Assembly: GCA_001566295.1 (NCBI GenBank)
Contig: KQ964251.1
Span: forward strand, 997,838-1,061,837
Length of the DNA: 64,000 bases
Direction of reading: 5' to 3'
From: Microdochium bolleyi
Taxonomy: Eukaryota; Ascomycota; Sordariomycetes; Xylariales; Microdochiaceae
Shown here: positions 22,315 to 33,102 of the stretch, piece by piece
Layout: each line of letters opens with the position of its first letter
How positions within the stretch are numbered: the first letter of the stretch is position 1
Translations under genes and position numbers: made by a program
The notes under the pieces: generated by a model
Database searches by the model: none
Seen by the model: only the letters and a program-made list of their open reading frames with translations
What the model was told of the DNA's origin: nothing

Positions 22315-23135
22315 CTGCGCCGTAACGCGTCGCGCTGCGCGTCGCTCAGTTGTGGTATATCTGATTGGTGGTGAAGGGTGTTGTAGCCCCTTGGGCGATT
22401 ATGTAGGCATGGGCGCGGGGGCCTGGCTGGCAACGTGGGAGCGGCTGTCCTCGATGAAAACAAGATGTCGATCGCAAAGAGCGCGCCTGTAGACTCAAAG
22501 AGCGTCGAGAGGTGGGATGGCATGGTGGCTTGCGACAGCGAGTGCCAATGTCAACAGTCTTCCCAGAATGGTACTAGCGCACTCTGGGGTTCGTGGATGA
22601 GACCGGGAGCGGTCCTGACGGGTCAAGCTGTCCTGGCCGTGTCATGTCCTTAGCTTGCCATTTGATTGCTTAGACTCGGTCAACTCTTTGAGTGCAATTT
22701 CTGATTCGGCTTCCTTCCGTTCTCTGCTCAGCATCAATGTCTCTTTATTATTCCGTACCAAGTGGATTGTGGGAGTTCACTTCCTCGGGTCTATTGTTTA
22801 GTCAGCTGGAGCTATGCCTGCGGCCCCACTTAAGCTTCGACTTACGCAACGCCTGCCCGGGCATGCTTGAGGCCAAGTTGCTTGTGTCCTCCGCAGCGCT
22901 GCACGACCACCGGCTCGACGACGACCTGCGCCCACGACCATTGCCAACTCATCGCCAGTTCTGCGATCCCCGATTGGCTTCCACAATCCTCTCCCAACGG
23001 CCAATTCTTCCCTGCTCGTACTGGCTGGTCAGTAAGTGAGCAGAAGAGGTAGACAACACGGCACTTATCGTCGTTCCTTCACTCAATTGGCGCCATCCTC
23101 GATACATCGCTGTCCGCAATCCACAAAGTCTCACC
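22315..23135. promoter_or_regulatory. Divergent promoter region, coiled-coil gene / OST3
   Basis: An 821-bp stretch between divergent starts. No coding content is supported, and no confident factor site was found. Confidence 0.5.
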
Positions 23136-24301
23136 ATGCGTTGGCTCTCAACTTTCGTCACGGCCGCGCTGTCCCTCGCGGCCGTCGCCACAGCCAAGAA
23201 GGATGTCTTCGCCGAGTATCACGCCAAGGCACTGTCCTCGTCGCCTGTCAAGATGACCGACTCGTCCTACCGCAAACTCACATCGACGCCCCGCGACTAC
23301 ACGGCCGCCATACTACTGACAGCCCTCGACAAGCGCTTTGCCTGCCAGCTCTGTCACGACTTTCAGCCCGAATGGGAGATTCTCTCGTCCAGCTGGACCA
23401 AGGGCGACAAGAAGGCTGCGTCGCGTACCATCTTTGGCACGCTCGACTTCAGTGATGGACGTGACACATTCATGTCGGTTAGTGCTCTCCTACAGCTACG
23501 CTCGGCTGCTCCCTTCCCAACACCCTGGTTCTCAACAGTCCATGCTGACTACAATCTCTAGCTCGGCCTTCAAACCGCGCCAGTACTCCTCCTCTTCCAG
23601 CCCACGACTGGCCCTCACGCTGTAGCCAATGCCGAGCCTCTTAGATACGACTTCGCAAGCGGCAATCAGAACGCAGACGCCGTCCACGCCTGGATCGCCC
23701 GGAACCTGGAGGGCAGACCCCACCCCAAAGTCTCGCGTCCGATCAACTACGTCAAGATCATTGTCACCATCGTCTCGGGCCTGGCTATCGTTGGTGCTGT
23801 CGCGAAGCTCGGCCCTTACCTGCTCCCTGTCGTGCAGAGCCGCAATCTCTGGGCCACCATCAGCCTGATCGGAATCCTGCTCTTCACGAGCGGCCACATG
23901 TTCAACCAGATCCGCAAGGTCCCATACGTCGCCGGCAACGGCAAGGGTGGTGTTTCGTACTTTGCCGGTGGCTTCCAGAGCCAGTACGGCCTCGAGACTC
24001 AGATCATCGCCTTCCTGTGTAAGTCATCCACCATCTTGTCGTCTCTGAGTGCCCTGCGCATCAGCAAGGGCCACGGCTTCATGTCTATGGGCTCACATTC
24101 TTCATGCGTAATATAGATGGTCTCTTGTCCTTCGCCACCATCTACCTTGCCGTCAGAGCCCCTCGCATCAAGGAGCGCAGGCTGCAGCAGATCATGATCA
24201 TTGGCTGGGGTGTGCTCATGTTCGTCATCTACAGCTTCCTGCTGTCCATCTTCCGGATGAAGAACGGCGGCTACCCCTTCAAGCTTCCTCCTTTCTTCTA
24301 G
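23136..24301 (+). CDS. OST3: Oligosaccharyltransferase subunit OST3/OST6, 327 aa
   Basis: Subunit of the ER oligosaccharyltransferase that transfers glycan to Asn of nascent proteins. Its lumenal thioredoxin-like domain transiently binds substrate cysteines to slow local folding. Exons are 23136-23477, 23562-24018 and 24117-24301 (984 nt), with donors GTTAGT and GTAAGT. A signal peptide covers residues 1-20. The redox motif CQLC is at residues 70-73 in the thioredoxin fold. Four membrane segments follow in the C-terminal half (near residues 180, 215, 260 and 290), the usual topology. The end KNGGYPFKLPPFF is close to other fungal members. Splice joins FMS-LGLQTAP and IIAFL-YGLLSF restore family sequence. 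Length is normal (about 320-350). OST3 and OST6 are usually not separated in filamentous fungi. Confidence 0.95.
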
Positions 24302-24735
24302 AGCATTGACTGGAGAATGGGACCCGTACAGTTGGTCTATTAAGTGGGCAGACTCTCCATGCAACCACCAGGTTGACGATGAAGAAATCGTTCGATACGT
24401 GACTCGACATGGCAGCGGCGTCGGGATTTACATCAGAGGGCAGTCATAGGTCTTCTCGGATCTTTGAATGCAGCTCGCGGGTTTCTTCGAGAAAAAAGCA
24501 TTTTCGTGGCAACTATGTATCACCAGCCATGATAGACATTTCAAATATTGCTACATACGAGCATAACATACGTCCAAGATCGCCACAGAAATTGTAGCCG
24601 ATATTCTGGTAGAGCAAGAACATATGGAGCAGAGCCTCCAATCTCAAGAGTTTAAACAGTACCCCGGCTATCGTGTGCCATGCACTCCACAGCCGTGTGT
24701 CGATGTCGTCATATGTACCTTCTTCCAGACAGATA
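24302..24735. other. Intergenic, convergent 3' flanks
   Basis: 434 bp between the OST3 stop and the stop of the next minus-strand gene. Nothing recognisable. Confidence 0.5.
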
Positions 24736-26818
24736 TCACGTCTCCTCGATCGGGTCGTCATCAAAGCCCGGGAGATTGCGGATCTCTGGCCTCCCATCGA
24801 GCGCTTTCTTCCTGCTCCGTGTCTTCGGTTGTCCATTCGCTACCTGCCGGAGAACTGCGCGTTGCCGAGTCCCACGTCGACTGTCTGCTCTGTTGGTTGC
24901 CAGCTTGCCCACGAACAAAGAAGGCATAGTGAAGACAGCCTTCTGCATGTTTTGTCCCTCGTCTGGTGTGCTCGCCTCAACTATCATGCTCGTGTCTCTG
25001 TCACTTACTAATAGATCCGGCGACGATAATGCGAGCGGATGGGCAGAAGAGACATGAGACTTTGGAACGTCAGGCGTGTTGTCGACCAGCACTGCAGATC
25101 TCTCTGTGTTGCTTACGCTGCACGTGGCCAGCGTGCTGAAATCACACGACTGATCCTCAGTAGCCAGCTTAGGACGTGTCTCTGGCAAGGTCTGATCGTC
25201 TTTGTCGGCAGTCTGTGCCGCTTGAGCCGTGGCCTCATTAAGCGCCTGACTCATGATTTCACTGCTGTCGTCGTCAAACAAGAAACTCACCCAGTTATCA
25301 TTGTCTGTAGCCTCCCTTTGTCGCTTGTTCAATGCCATGCTTGCGTGCTTCTGGTGCTGTGCAGCGTCCATGTTAGCCGACACCAGGGCGGGGGCAGCAA
25401 TGACTTCATCAAAGGCCAGTGCTGGACCTGGACAGCTATCTCGTGTAGACATCGGAACAACTGGAGCGAAGCCAGTACTGCCCCGTTCCAGTGAAGCGGC
25501 CCGTCTGTAGTCGGAGGCTCGTACAACATTGGCCGAATCGAAAGCTGGCAGCTCGTGCGCCATGAGTGATGGGAGTGTGCTGACACCTGGACTGATAGAT
25601 CCTTGCGGGGGAAGGGAAGGCGACGTCATGTGCTGAGAAATGCTTGATGGCTCCAGCCATATCTTCCACTTGGTATTCTCTATTTGCTGCCGCGGTGATA
25701 TGTTTGTAGTGAACCGACCAACCTCAACCTGAACACTGCTGGGGAGGTCATGTGCTTTAGTGGGAGACCAATCCAGGACGGCGTCATAACTTTCTGGATG
25801 GCGGGATGGGACAGGACCATGTATGATGGAGGAAGAATAAGTGATTCGTGGCCGTTGGCGTGGAACACTGGATTGGCGTGGAAGTATAGCGTCATCGCTT
25901 GTGTCCGAGACAATATCCTGCACGGCTGAACATTGAGGCATCTGTTGTTCGTGTTCGGGATCAGAGATGCCGCGATGGAATCGTCCCATGGCTTGGGTCT
26001 CGGCTCTTTCAGACTTGCGCAAGGAGCCGAGACTGTGCTCGGAAGCACTCTGACTCAACAACAATGACGATGCGTCATTGTGTTGGGCCCAGTGTTCAGT
26101 GTTTGACATGTGCTGCCTTAGCCTTCGCTGGCTTCCAATATGTATACTATAAGCCGATTCACTCCCTCCCTGCGCGGTTCTTTCGTATGGACGGAAGCGT
26201 TCTTGCTGTCGCGCCTCATCCGCATCACTTCTCAGCTTCGAGACAACATGTGGCAATTTCACTTGCTTGCTCCATCCGTGGGCTCTGCCTTTAAGCCGGT
26301 ATTTGTTGTAATTGCTTGGAATGAGCCTCTGCTTGTCGGTTCCCGTCCAGTCGCCCACGTCCAAAAGTCTGCGTCGCTTTTCGTGGATGTACAGCAGGTC
26401 ATCTGCTTCATGTTGATTTCCTTCGTGGTCTCGCTTGCGCCTGGACGCATTTGATCGGTCAGGGGTCCCTGATAGACGAGTCGATGTTAGAATGGCAATG
26501 ACCTCTTGATTGGCGGTATTGATCGTATTCCGAACCACAGTGAGTAATGTTCTTCACTTCCGCGACCGTTCGCTGGCTGCTGCTGCTGTTGCGATGACTG
26601 GAAAGCCAATGCTGGTCATGATCATGAAGAGCTTGCTTGACGGAACCCCTTTCTGTGGACGACGGAAGAAAGGATATACTCGGCGGTCCTGCCCTCGATC
26701 CTGGAGGCTGGAAAAAGCCACTCCGGGCTTTGGCGAAGTACTTTTTCTGTCGGGCGACGAGCTCCGCGTTCTTGCCGCGCCGGGCGTGTCGGGCGAGATT
26801 GCCTTCGGTCCAGTTCAT
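24736..26818 (-). CDS. Low-complexity fungal protein with MNWTEGN N-terminus, about 670 aa
   Basis: The start is chosen at 26818 because the sequence MNWTEGNLARHARRGKNAEL, followed by ARQKKYFAKAR, matches a short motif that I recall opening many uncharacterised filamentous-fungal proteins. The upstream frame holds about 93 residues, and the long second frame (26468-24736) holds about 577. They join through an intron whose acceptor is clear (CTAAC branch at 26490-26486, TATCAG at 26469). The donor is weak: GTGGTT at 26538 or GTTCGG three bases on, and both keep the frame. The body is Ser/Gln/Asp-rich and largely disordered, with no recognised domain, no membrane segment and a late basic stretch (KTRSRKKALDGRPE). 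It ends PGFDDDPIEET. Nuclear localisation is plausible from the basic patches. Function unknown. Confidence 0.65.
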
Positions 26819-28900
26819 GGCGTGCCCGGCCTTTTGAGCATTCGTCGGACATGAATATGAGGGCTGCAAGAGCAGGAGTTGAACAACGGCACGTGTGGCA
26901 TTCGTGTCCGATGTCCGAGAAACATCGAGCGTTCAAACGAAGATGTGGAAATTTCGATACTTCAAAGTTATTTGGGGTCAGGTACGCCAGGCGCGCCTTC
27001 CTTCTTGGACCTGACAATCCGACATTGTTGGGCTGGCCTGACTTCGTGGCAGGACCGAGTGAGGCCGCCATCAAATCTACAAAGGTGGTCCTTTGTCCAG
27101 CTGCACTACATCTCGGCAGCAACATCGACAACCACCATCCGATTTGATAGAGAGCGAGCACCACCGACCATCAGGGTGTCCAACAAGAGGCATGTCCGGC
27201 AGGCCATTCTCCGTGCCAACGAGTAGGTCCGCATTGTCATTGTGCACCGGGAAGGCTCACGTACTTCGGGTCTGGAGCGCCGGCAGCAGCGTCGTGTTGG
27301 CCGCATGGTGATTCCTTGTCTAAGACGGTCGGTAAGCATGATCACAAAGGCAGCACATCATTACCGGCCTGGTCTGGCTGCAACTCTCGTCATCCGGAGC
27401 ACTGGCAACGGGGATCGCAGCAAGTTACGATGGCCAAGATGAAGCACAGAGGATGCGTCCATGCAAACATCGTCACTGTCGACAGCCTCAGCGGACAACT
27501 TTCGGAGACCAGATCGGCCTGGCAAGCGGACTATGGCCCGCTGCCCCTGTTACTCAACCGACGACAAACTGGGTGACGAAATAGCGTCCGGCCGACGAAT
27601 CAGCATGCCACGATATCGAAGGACACAGAGAGCCCACCCCGGACGCTTCTGGCGGGCACACATCGGCACGCCAGGCGGGGCCCCCGCGGCACCACCCACA
27701 CTTGACCATCCACCTATCGGTCGCGTGCCGATTTGCACGAAATACCAGAACTCCGATGCCCTTTCAAACGTACTGCAGCTCACCCGCACGTCTTCTTCCG
27801 GGGTAAGGGGACGGGGTCGCATTGCTGGCGCATAGATACAGCCCTCGCAATCGGCTTGAGTCATCCCGTTGCGTACTCATTATGCCACACAAATCTGGCG
27901 TGCGTGCGCCCTACGCGATGAAGCTTGTCAACTCGGACGCGCCCGGCAGATCTGACACACATGCACGAGGCGTTTAAAGTTGACTCTGTAATTAGCCGCG
28001 TGTGTAACCATTTACTCCGTACTCCGCCAGGCACGCCGGCACGTTGTCGAGTATTCCCGCATGGCCGTCAAATTCTCCCAGTACCCAGGCACCCGCCCCG
28101 GGCCTGAGTCGACATGGCTCTGGCTTTCACCCCGACGCACCTGGTCCTTCACTTCTTGCATTATCACGGCCGGCATCAGCTGCGATGGCTGTGGCCATTG
28201 CTCCTACCGGAAACGTGCCGGGGTGTCGGGTAAGTACCGGCCACCATCGCCAGTGGCCGTGTTCTGGTGCCCCTCGCGATGCGCTTCGGAACATTGCGGA
28301 CGGCTTCCATACATGGGGGGTATGTGTAACGAGTAAGCTTCCAGGTACGCTGAATCCAGCCTCCAAAGTTCAGGTGCTGTTTGAGGGACACAACAATCCT
28401 GGCGCCTCGTCGGCTCGAGCTTTGAAAGCATGCGTGTCTGAATGCTACCATGCCACCCGCTCAAGAGCGAGCCTGGTGAATCTCGCAGCAGAGAAGTGAA
28501 AGAGTCCCCCACGGTCTCTGCATTGCTTTTCGAGGTACCATCCCCAGCCCTGCGTACCTGCTCGTGCTGGCCAGAATTGCGCGCACTTTTCACATGGGAA
28601 CCTGGAACATCGATATGGATTGGGGACGCGCCCCCACATCCAGCAGCGCGACCTTGCAGGGCTAAAGCTTTCAGGGTCTAGATTGCCGTGCGCTCCAATG
28701 AGCAGCCTCCCCGCGGCCGGGACAACCACGGCCCAACCGCCACGCCGAAGTTCGGACTTGGTGAGCTTTCATCCAGGACGTGGCATGTTCGAAACACATC
28801 CCGCTTCATTCGCTGCTGGGGGTGATGGGAATGAAGGTGGCATCGATGGGTAGAGCCTTGCGCTGTCTGACCTGTCATATCATCATCATCAAGCGATTTG

Positions 28901-28970
28901 CAACTTTTGGGGGCCCCGCGTTTTGGTACAGCCCGGGCTCACTAACATTGTTAGTGGGAACAACTTTTGG
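28901..28970. repeat. 10-bp direct repeat flanking a 7-bp inverted repeat
   Basis: CAACTTTTGG occurs at 28901-28910 and again at 28961-28970, exactly 60 bp apart. Between them a perfect 7-bp inverted repeat (CACTAAC / GTTAGTG, 3-bp loop) spans 28940-28956. It could be a small decayed insertion footprint or chance; no coding content is associated. Confidence 0.5.
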
Positions 28971-30683
28971 GAGTCCGACTCGACCAAAAACCGCTTTCGA
29001 GACGCCGCCAATCACGCACGAGGTACGGAGCAGCGCAATTCTCCCCGAAAATTCAATATCAGTTGCGGAAGTGCATGCTCCTGGCGACTGATCGGTGACC
29101 CTCTTTGCCACTGGAACACGAACAACGTGGGTATCATCTCTTGGCTCACAGTCATACTGTACGTGTACGGACAGTCTTTCTGCCTGGTGGCACCTTCAGC
29201 CGACGGGTCTGCAAACCCCAGGAGGGCCCAGGGCCTGTTGGAAACCAGTATTGTGAAGCGTTGCAGATCCAAAAGCCGAAAAGACCTGCTTCCGATCACT
29301 GCGGGTGTGCGTCCCAAGTGAACGCAGGGCGTGATGAAGTTTCAGAGGTGATTGTTTCACGGTGCCACATTATCAGATGCAGGCTGTCAAGCAGAAGAAC
29401 TTTCTAACTGCATTCGACTACGTACATCGAAGCATTGGTTTCTGGAAGGCTGACTGGTAGCTGCAAGTCGGTTCGACAACCGGAGAGTGTCCGCCGTCCC
29501 AACAAGCTCTCGGTCAGTGATCCGGACACAAATCTTTGGGTGCTGCCGAATCACGAGGCCGGTAGAAATAGTCCCGAGGAGATTTCCCCGTGGTGTTCCG
29601 GTATCGCCCCGAGGTGCCACTTGGGCATTCAGGCCCTCGATCCATTTCCCCTGACTCGGTAGTGACTGGCAGGTGCCGAGCTTGGTCTACGCCCATTGAC
29701 ACGAGCATGTAAAGTGTTCGGGTCAATCTGGGGGGGAGCCATTGAAAATGAAACTGGCAAATCGTCTTTGATTCCGCACCCCCAGCGGAAACTATTGTTT
29801 CCTCATCTCCTTCTAACACCGTGGCCACTCAAGCAGCAAGGTATGGGCCTTGAAAGTTCATAACATTCTATGCGGAGAGGCCGAGCTAGGCTCGGGCTGA
29901 AGCACGGGCAACAACTTATGAATGCCTCACCGATTAAATTTAGCAACAGCCTGTTGCGAAGTCTGGGACCGCATGAGCTCGTGTGCTCCAGAGCTAGTTG
30001 CGGGGAGTGCTCTGGGCTCTCTGTGCGCGCCTGGGCGCAAAGGGCAGAGCACCAGGACCCCAAAGTCGGCTGAAAGGGCCGTGGCGGCTGTGCTTTTTCC
30101 GCGCGGGCTGGCCGGTTGTTGCTGTGCCATTGAGACCGGCCACCAGAGTTGCATATCGCAAGAATCATGGGCGCACCGCGCAAGCTCTTGCTGGAGAGTA
30201 GAAACCTTCGAGCCCGGTCTGGGGAGAACTCTCGAGGATGGCACGAGCCGTAGGACAAATTGCGGGAGCATGATGCATCGATGTCATCAACTGTAGCAAG
30301 AATTCGCCCCGGAACCTGAAGACAGGGCCTGCCGAACCGGACGGAGCGACAATGGAGGACACCCGTGGACCCGTGAACCCAACGTAAAGTTGGACCTTGG
30401 AGCCTTGGAAGACTTGGAAGACGTCCGTGACGGATGGGCGTTGGAGACAGGCTCCACCAGACCCCACTTGCGCCTCCATGGGACGCACCCCCCTCCTCGC
30501 GAGCCCGCCCCTCCCCCCCCCTCTCCCATGCACCGGGGGCCCACGGGCGGCGCAGCCAGTAGGGCAGCCGCAAAGCAACAGATCGGGCTGGTTTACGTAT
30601 CACGGCGTGCTAATCCAGGCAGCGCACCGCCCATGACCGCACAGCGAGGCACACGACCGCGGCATGCAGGTGGCCAGGAGTTC

Positions 30684-30846
30684 CTTATCTCTGGGGCCCG
30701 GCTAGCCGCGAGGCAACGCCGCCCGGCCTCGACGACGGCCCAAGGCTCGACGGGGGCGCGGCGTCATGGGCGTTGCGAGAGATAAAGCGCACTGCCCCGG
30801 CCCGCGAGGCAATCTGCGCACTCAATCGCCTTATCCGCATAAAAGG
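30684..30846 (+). promoter_or_regulatory. Putative nitrogen-responsive promoter of glutamine synthetase (GATA sites, TATA-like box)
   Basis: Two HGATAR matches occur: AGATAAG on the minus strand (30690-30684) and AGATAA on the plus strand (30780-30785). A third GATA core lies on the minus strand (30836-30830). A CATAAAAGG element at 30838-30846 could be the TATA box, about 200 bp before the ATG. Such clusters bind AreA/NIT2-type factors at nitrogen genes in filamentous fungi. The assignment here is inferred from sequence and position only. Confidence 0.5.
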
Positions 30847-31049
30847 CCTCACGGACCCCGCGCCTTCTCGTGCCCCTCCTCTCGTCTCTCTTCAATATCA
30901 AGTCTTCCAGATCCATCCAGTCTCCCTCGTCCCGTCTCCAGGAACACAGAGCACCGCCCGTCCCGCAGCTCTCCAGCACCAGTTTCTCCAACAACATACA
31001 CACAATCTCCAACTCTCCCGTCCCCGGTACCGCCGTCACAACCGCAGCC

Positions 31050-33102
31050 ATGGTCAGTCGCCCGTCCCAGCCCTGGTGCGCCCAGCACCTGCGACTCCAC
31101 CCGCCGACCCCGCGCAGCCAATCACCGCAACCCATCACGCGATGATTTGCTAACAGATTGCTTCCTACAGGCTGAAAGCACATCTGTCTCGTACACTGAG
31201 AACGTATGTCCACTCTCCCAAGGCAAATCCCTCTGCGCCGCTGCCCCGGCGTCCTCCCAGTCTCGGCCCCTGCCCTCCTCTGTGTGCCTGTGCTGGTCCC
31301 GTGTTGCCATGGTGGGCACAGCACCATGGCGTCGTCACCACACGCACAAAGGGTCCAGAGGACATGGCTCGGAGGATTGCTGGAGGCTGCCGGCGCAGCC
31401 AGAGCACATCTGTGAACCGTATTGCTAACACACATGTGTCACTAGCTCATGAAGTACATGAAGCTCGACCAGAAGGGCTCGGCCATTGCCGAGTACGTCT
31501 GGATCGATGCCAACGGCGGCGTTCGCTCCAAGAGCAGAGTACGTAATAGCCCGCAACTGCCATATCTACACCGAATCGCAGCCATCACCGTCACTCGATC
31601 CTCCACACACACACATTCACACACTACTTCGTATCTCTACTTCCGGTTCCGCCCCACTGCCCGCGAATACCCTATCTCGGGGCGGCCTGGCGTCTCATTG
31701 GGGCTTCTGGAACCGATCCGGCCCCTGGCGAGTCGTGTAGCTTCGTGCCTAGGCGATGTCATGCACGACGCCAGGCGCAGGGCTGCCCTTGCCTCCGGCT
31801 CCAGCCGTGGCACAGCCCACTGCCGGCGTCAAGAATGCGTCACTGTGCCGAGGCGGATCCTGGGCCCTCGGCTCAGCGGGCTGCCTCTGGGGAAGCGAGA
31901 TTCCGCTTTCTCCCTTTGGCTTCTCCACCGAGGGTACCACGACGCGGCCTAGTGGCCTACTCGTGTCATGCAGCGCCGCTTTCCGGTGCTCTCAACACGG
32001 AAAGTCTTGGGCATTCGAGCCAAGCAGCACATGCTGATCTGACCGCTCTCCAAATCCCTGCTCACGCATCTGTGCACGTCATGCCCGGCGAGGCATCGTC
32101 ATTGTAGAGACTTGCAAGGCTAACATGACACGCTCCCATTTTTAGACCCTGACTTCTATCCCTGAGGGTGGCTTCAAGCCTGAGGACCTCCCTGTATGGA
32201 ACTTCGACGGCTCGTCAACCGATCAGGCGCCTGGTGACAACTCTGACGTCTACCTCCGCCCTATCGCTGTCTTCCCCGATCCCTTCCGCCCTGGCCCTAA
32301 CATCCTGGTGCTCGCCGAGTGCTGGATGTCTGATGGCACCCCCAACAAGTTCAACCACCGCCATGAGGCTGCCAAGCTTATGGAGACGCACGCCGAGCAC
32401 GAGCCCTGGTTCGGTCTCGAGCAGGAGTACACTCTCTTCGACATGAACGACAGGCCCTACGGCTGGCCCAAGAACGGCTTCCCCGCCCCCCAGGGTCCTT
32501 ACTACTGCGGTGTTGGCGCTGGCAAGGTCGTCTGCCGTGACATCGTCGAGGCCCACTACAAGGCCTGCTTGTACGCCGGCATCAAGATCACCGGCACCAA
32601 CGCCGAGGTCATGCCCGCTCAGTGGGAGTTCCAGGTCGGCCCTTGCACCGGTATCGAGATGGGTGACCACCTCTGGATGGCCCGCTTCCTTCTCCACCGC
32701 GTTGCTGAGGAGTTCGGCGCCAAGGTGTCCGTCCACCCCAAGCCCATCCCCGGTGACTGGAACGGTGCCGGTCTGCACAGCAACTTCTCCACCAAGGAGA
32801 TGCGTGTCGAGGGCGGCATGAAGCACATCGAGGCCGCCATCAAGAAGCTTGAGGGCCGCCACAAGGAGCACATCCTCGTCTACGGCGAGGGCAACGACGC
32901 CCGTCTCACTGGCAGGCACGAGACCGGCGCCATCGACCAGTTCTCGTACGGTGTCGCCAACCGTGGCGCGTCCATCCGCATTCCCCGGGAAACCGCCGCC
33001 AAGGGCTACGGCTACTTCGAGGATCGCCGTCCCGCCTCCAACGCCGACCCGTACCAGATCACCGGCATCATCATGGAGACCTGCTTCGGCGCTGCCAAAT
33101 AA
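31050..33102 (+). CDS. GLN1: Glutamine synthetase (type II), 361 aa
   Basis: ATP-dependent ligation of ammonium to glutamate in the cytosol, the central step of nitrogen assimilation. Exons are 31050-31052, 31171-31203, 31446-31538 and 32146-33102 (1086 nt). Exon 1 is the ATG alone, followed at once by GTCAGT. Exon 2 adds AESTSVSYTEN. Each intron ends with a CTAAC branch and an AG. Intron 3 is long (607 nt). The protein has the eukaryotic GS signature FDGSSTDQAPG, the ATP/metal segments GLEQEYTLFD and GPCTGIEMGDHLWMARF, the KPIPGDWNGAGLHSNFST loop and NRGASIRIPR near the C-terminus. Length matches fungal GSII (about 355-365). Codon use is strongly biased to C-ending codons, as expected for a highly expressed gene. 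Isolated by 4.2 kb upstream and 1.9 kb downstream. Confidence 0.96.

Larger units (their letters stand above)
26819..31049. other. 4.2-kb gene-free stretch upstream of glutamine synthetase
   Basis: Frames of 60-266 codons occur on all six frames, but none has a domain, a plausible splice extension or exclusive strand use. A 10-bp direct repeat and a small inverted repeat lie at 28901-28970. The last ~400 bp carry GATA-type sites and a TATA-like element assigned to the glutamine synthetase promoter. No transposon ends or obvious AT-rich, RIP-like decay were seen. A long non-coding or unspliced transcript cannot be excluded. Confidence 0.5.

Noticed and set aside
29460..29490. GGTTCGAC motif suggestive of a tRNA B box
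   Set aside because: No A box or acceptor stem at the right distance; no cloverleaf could be drawn.
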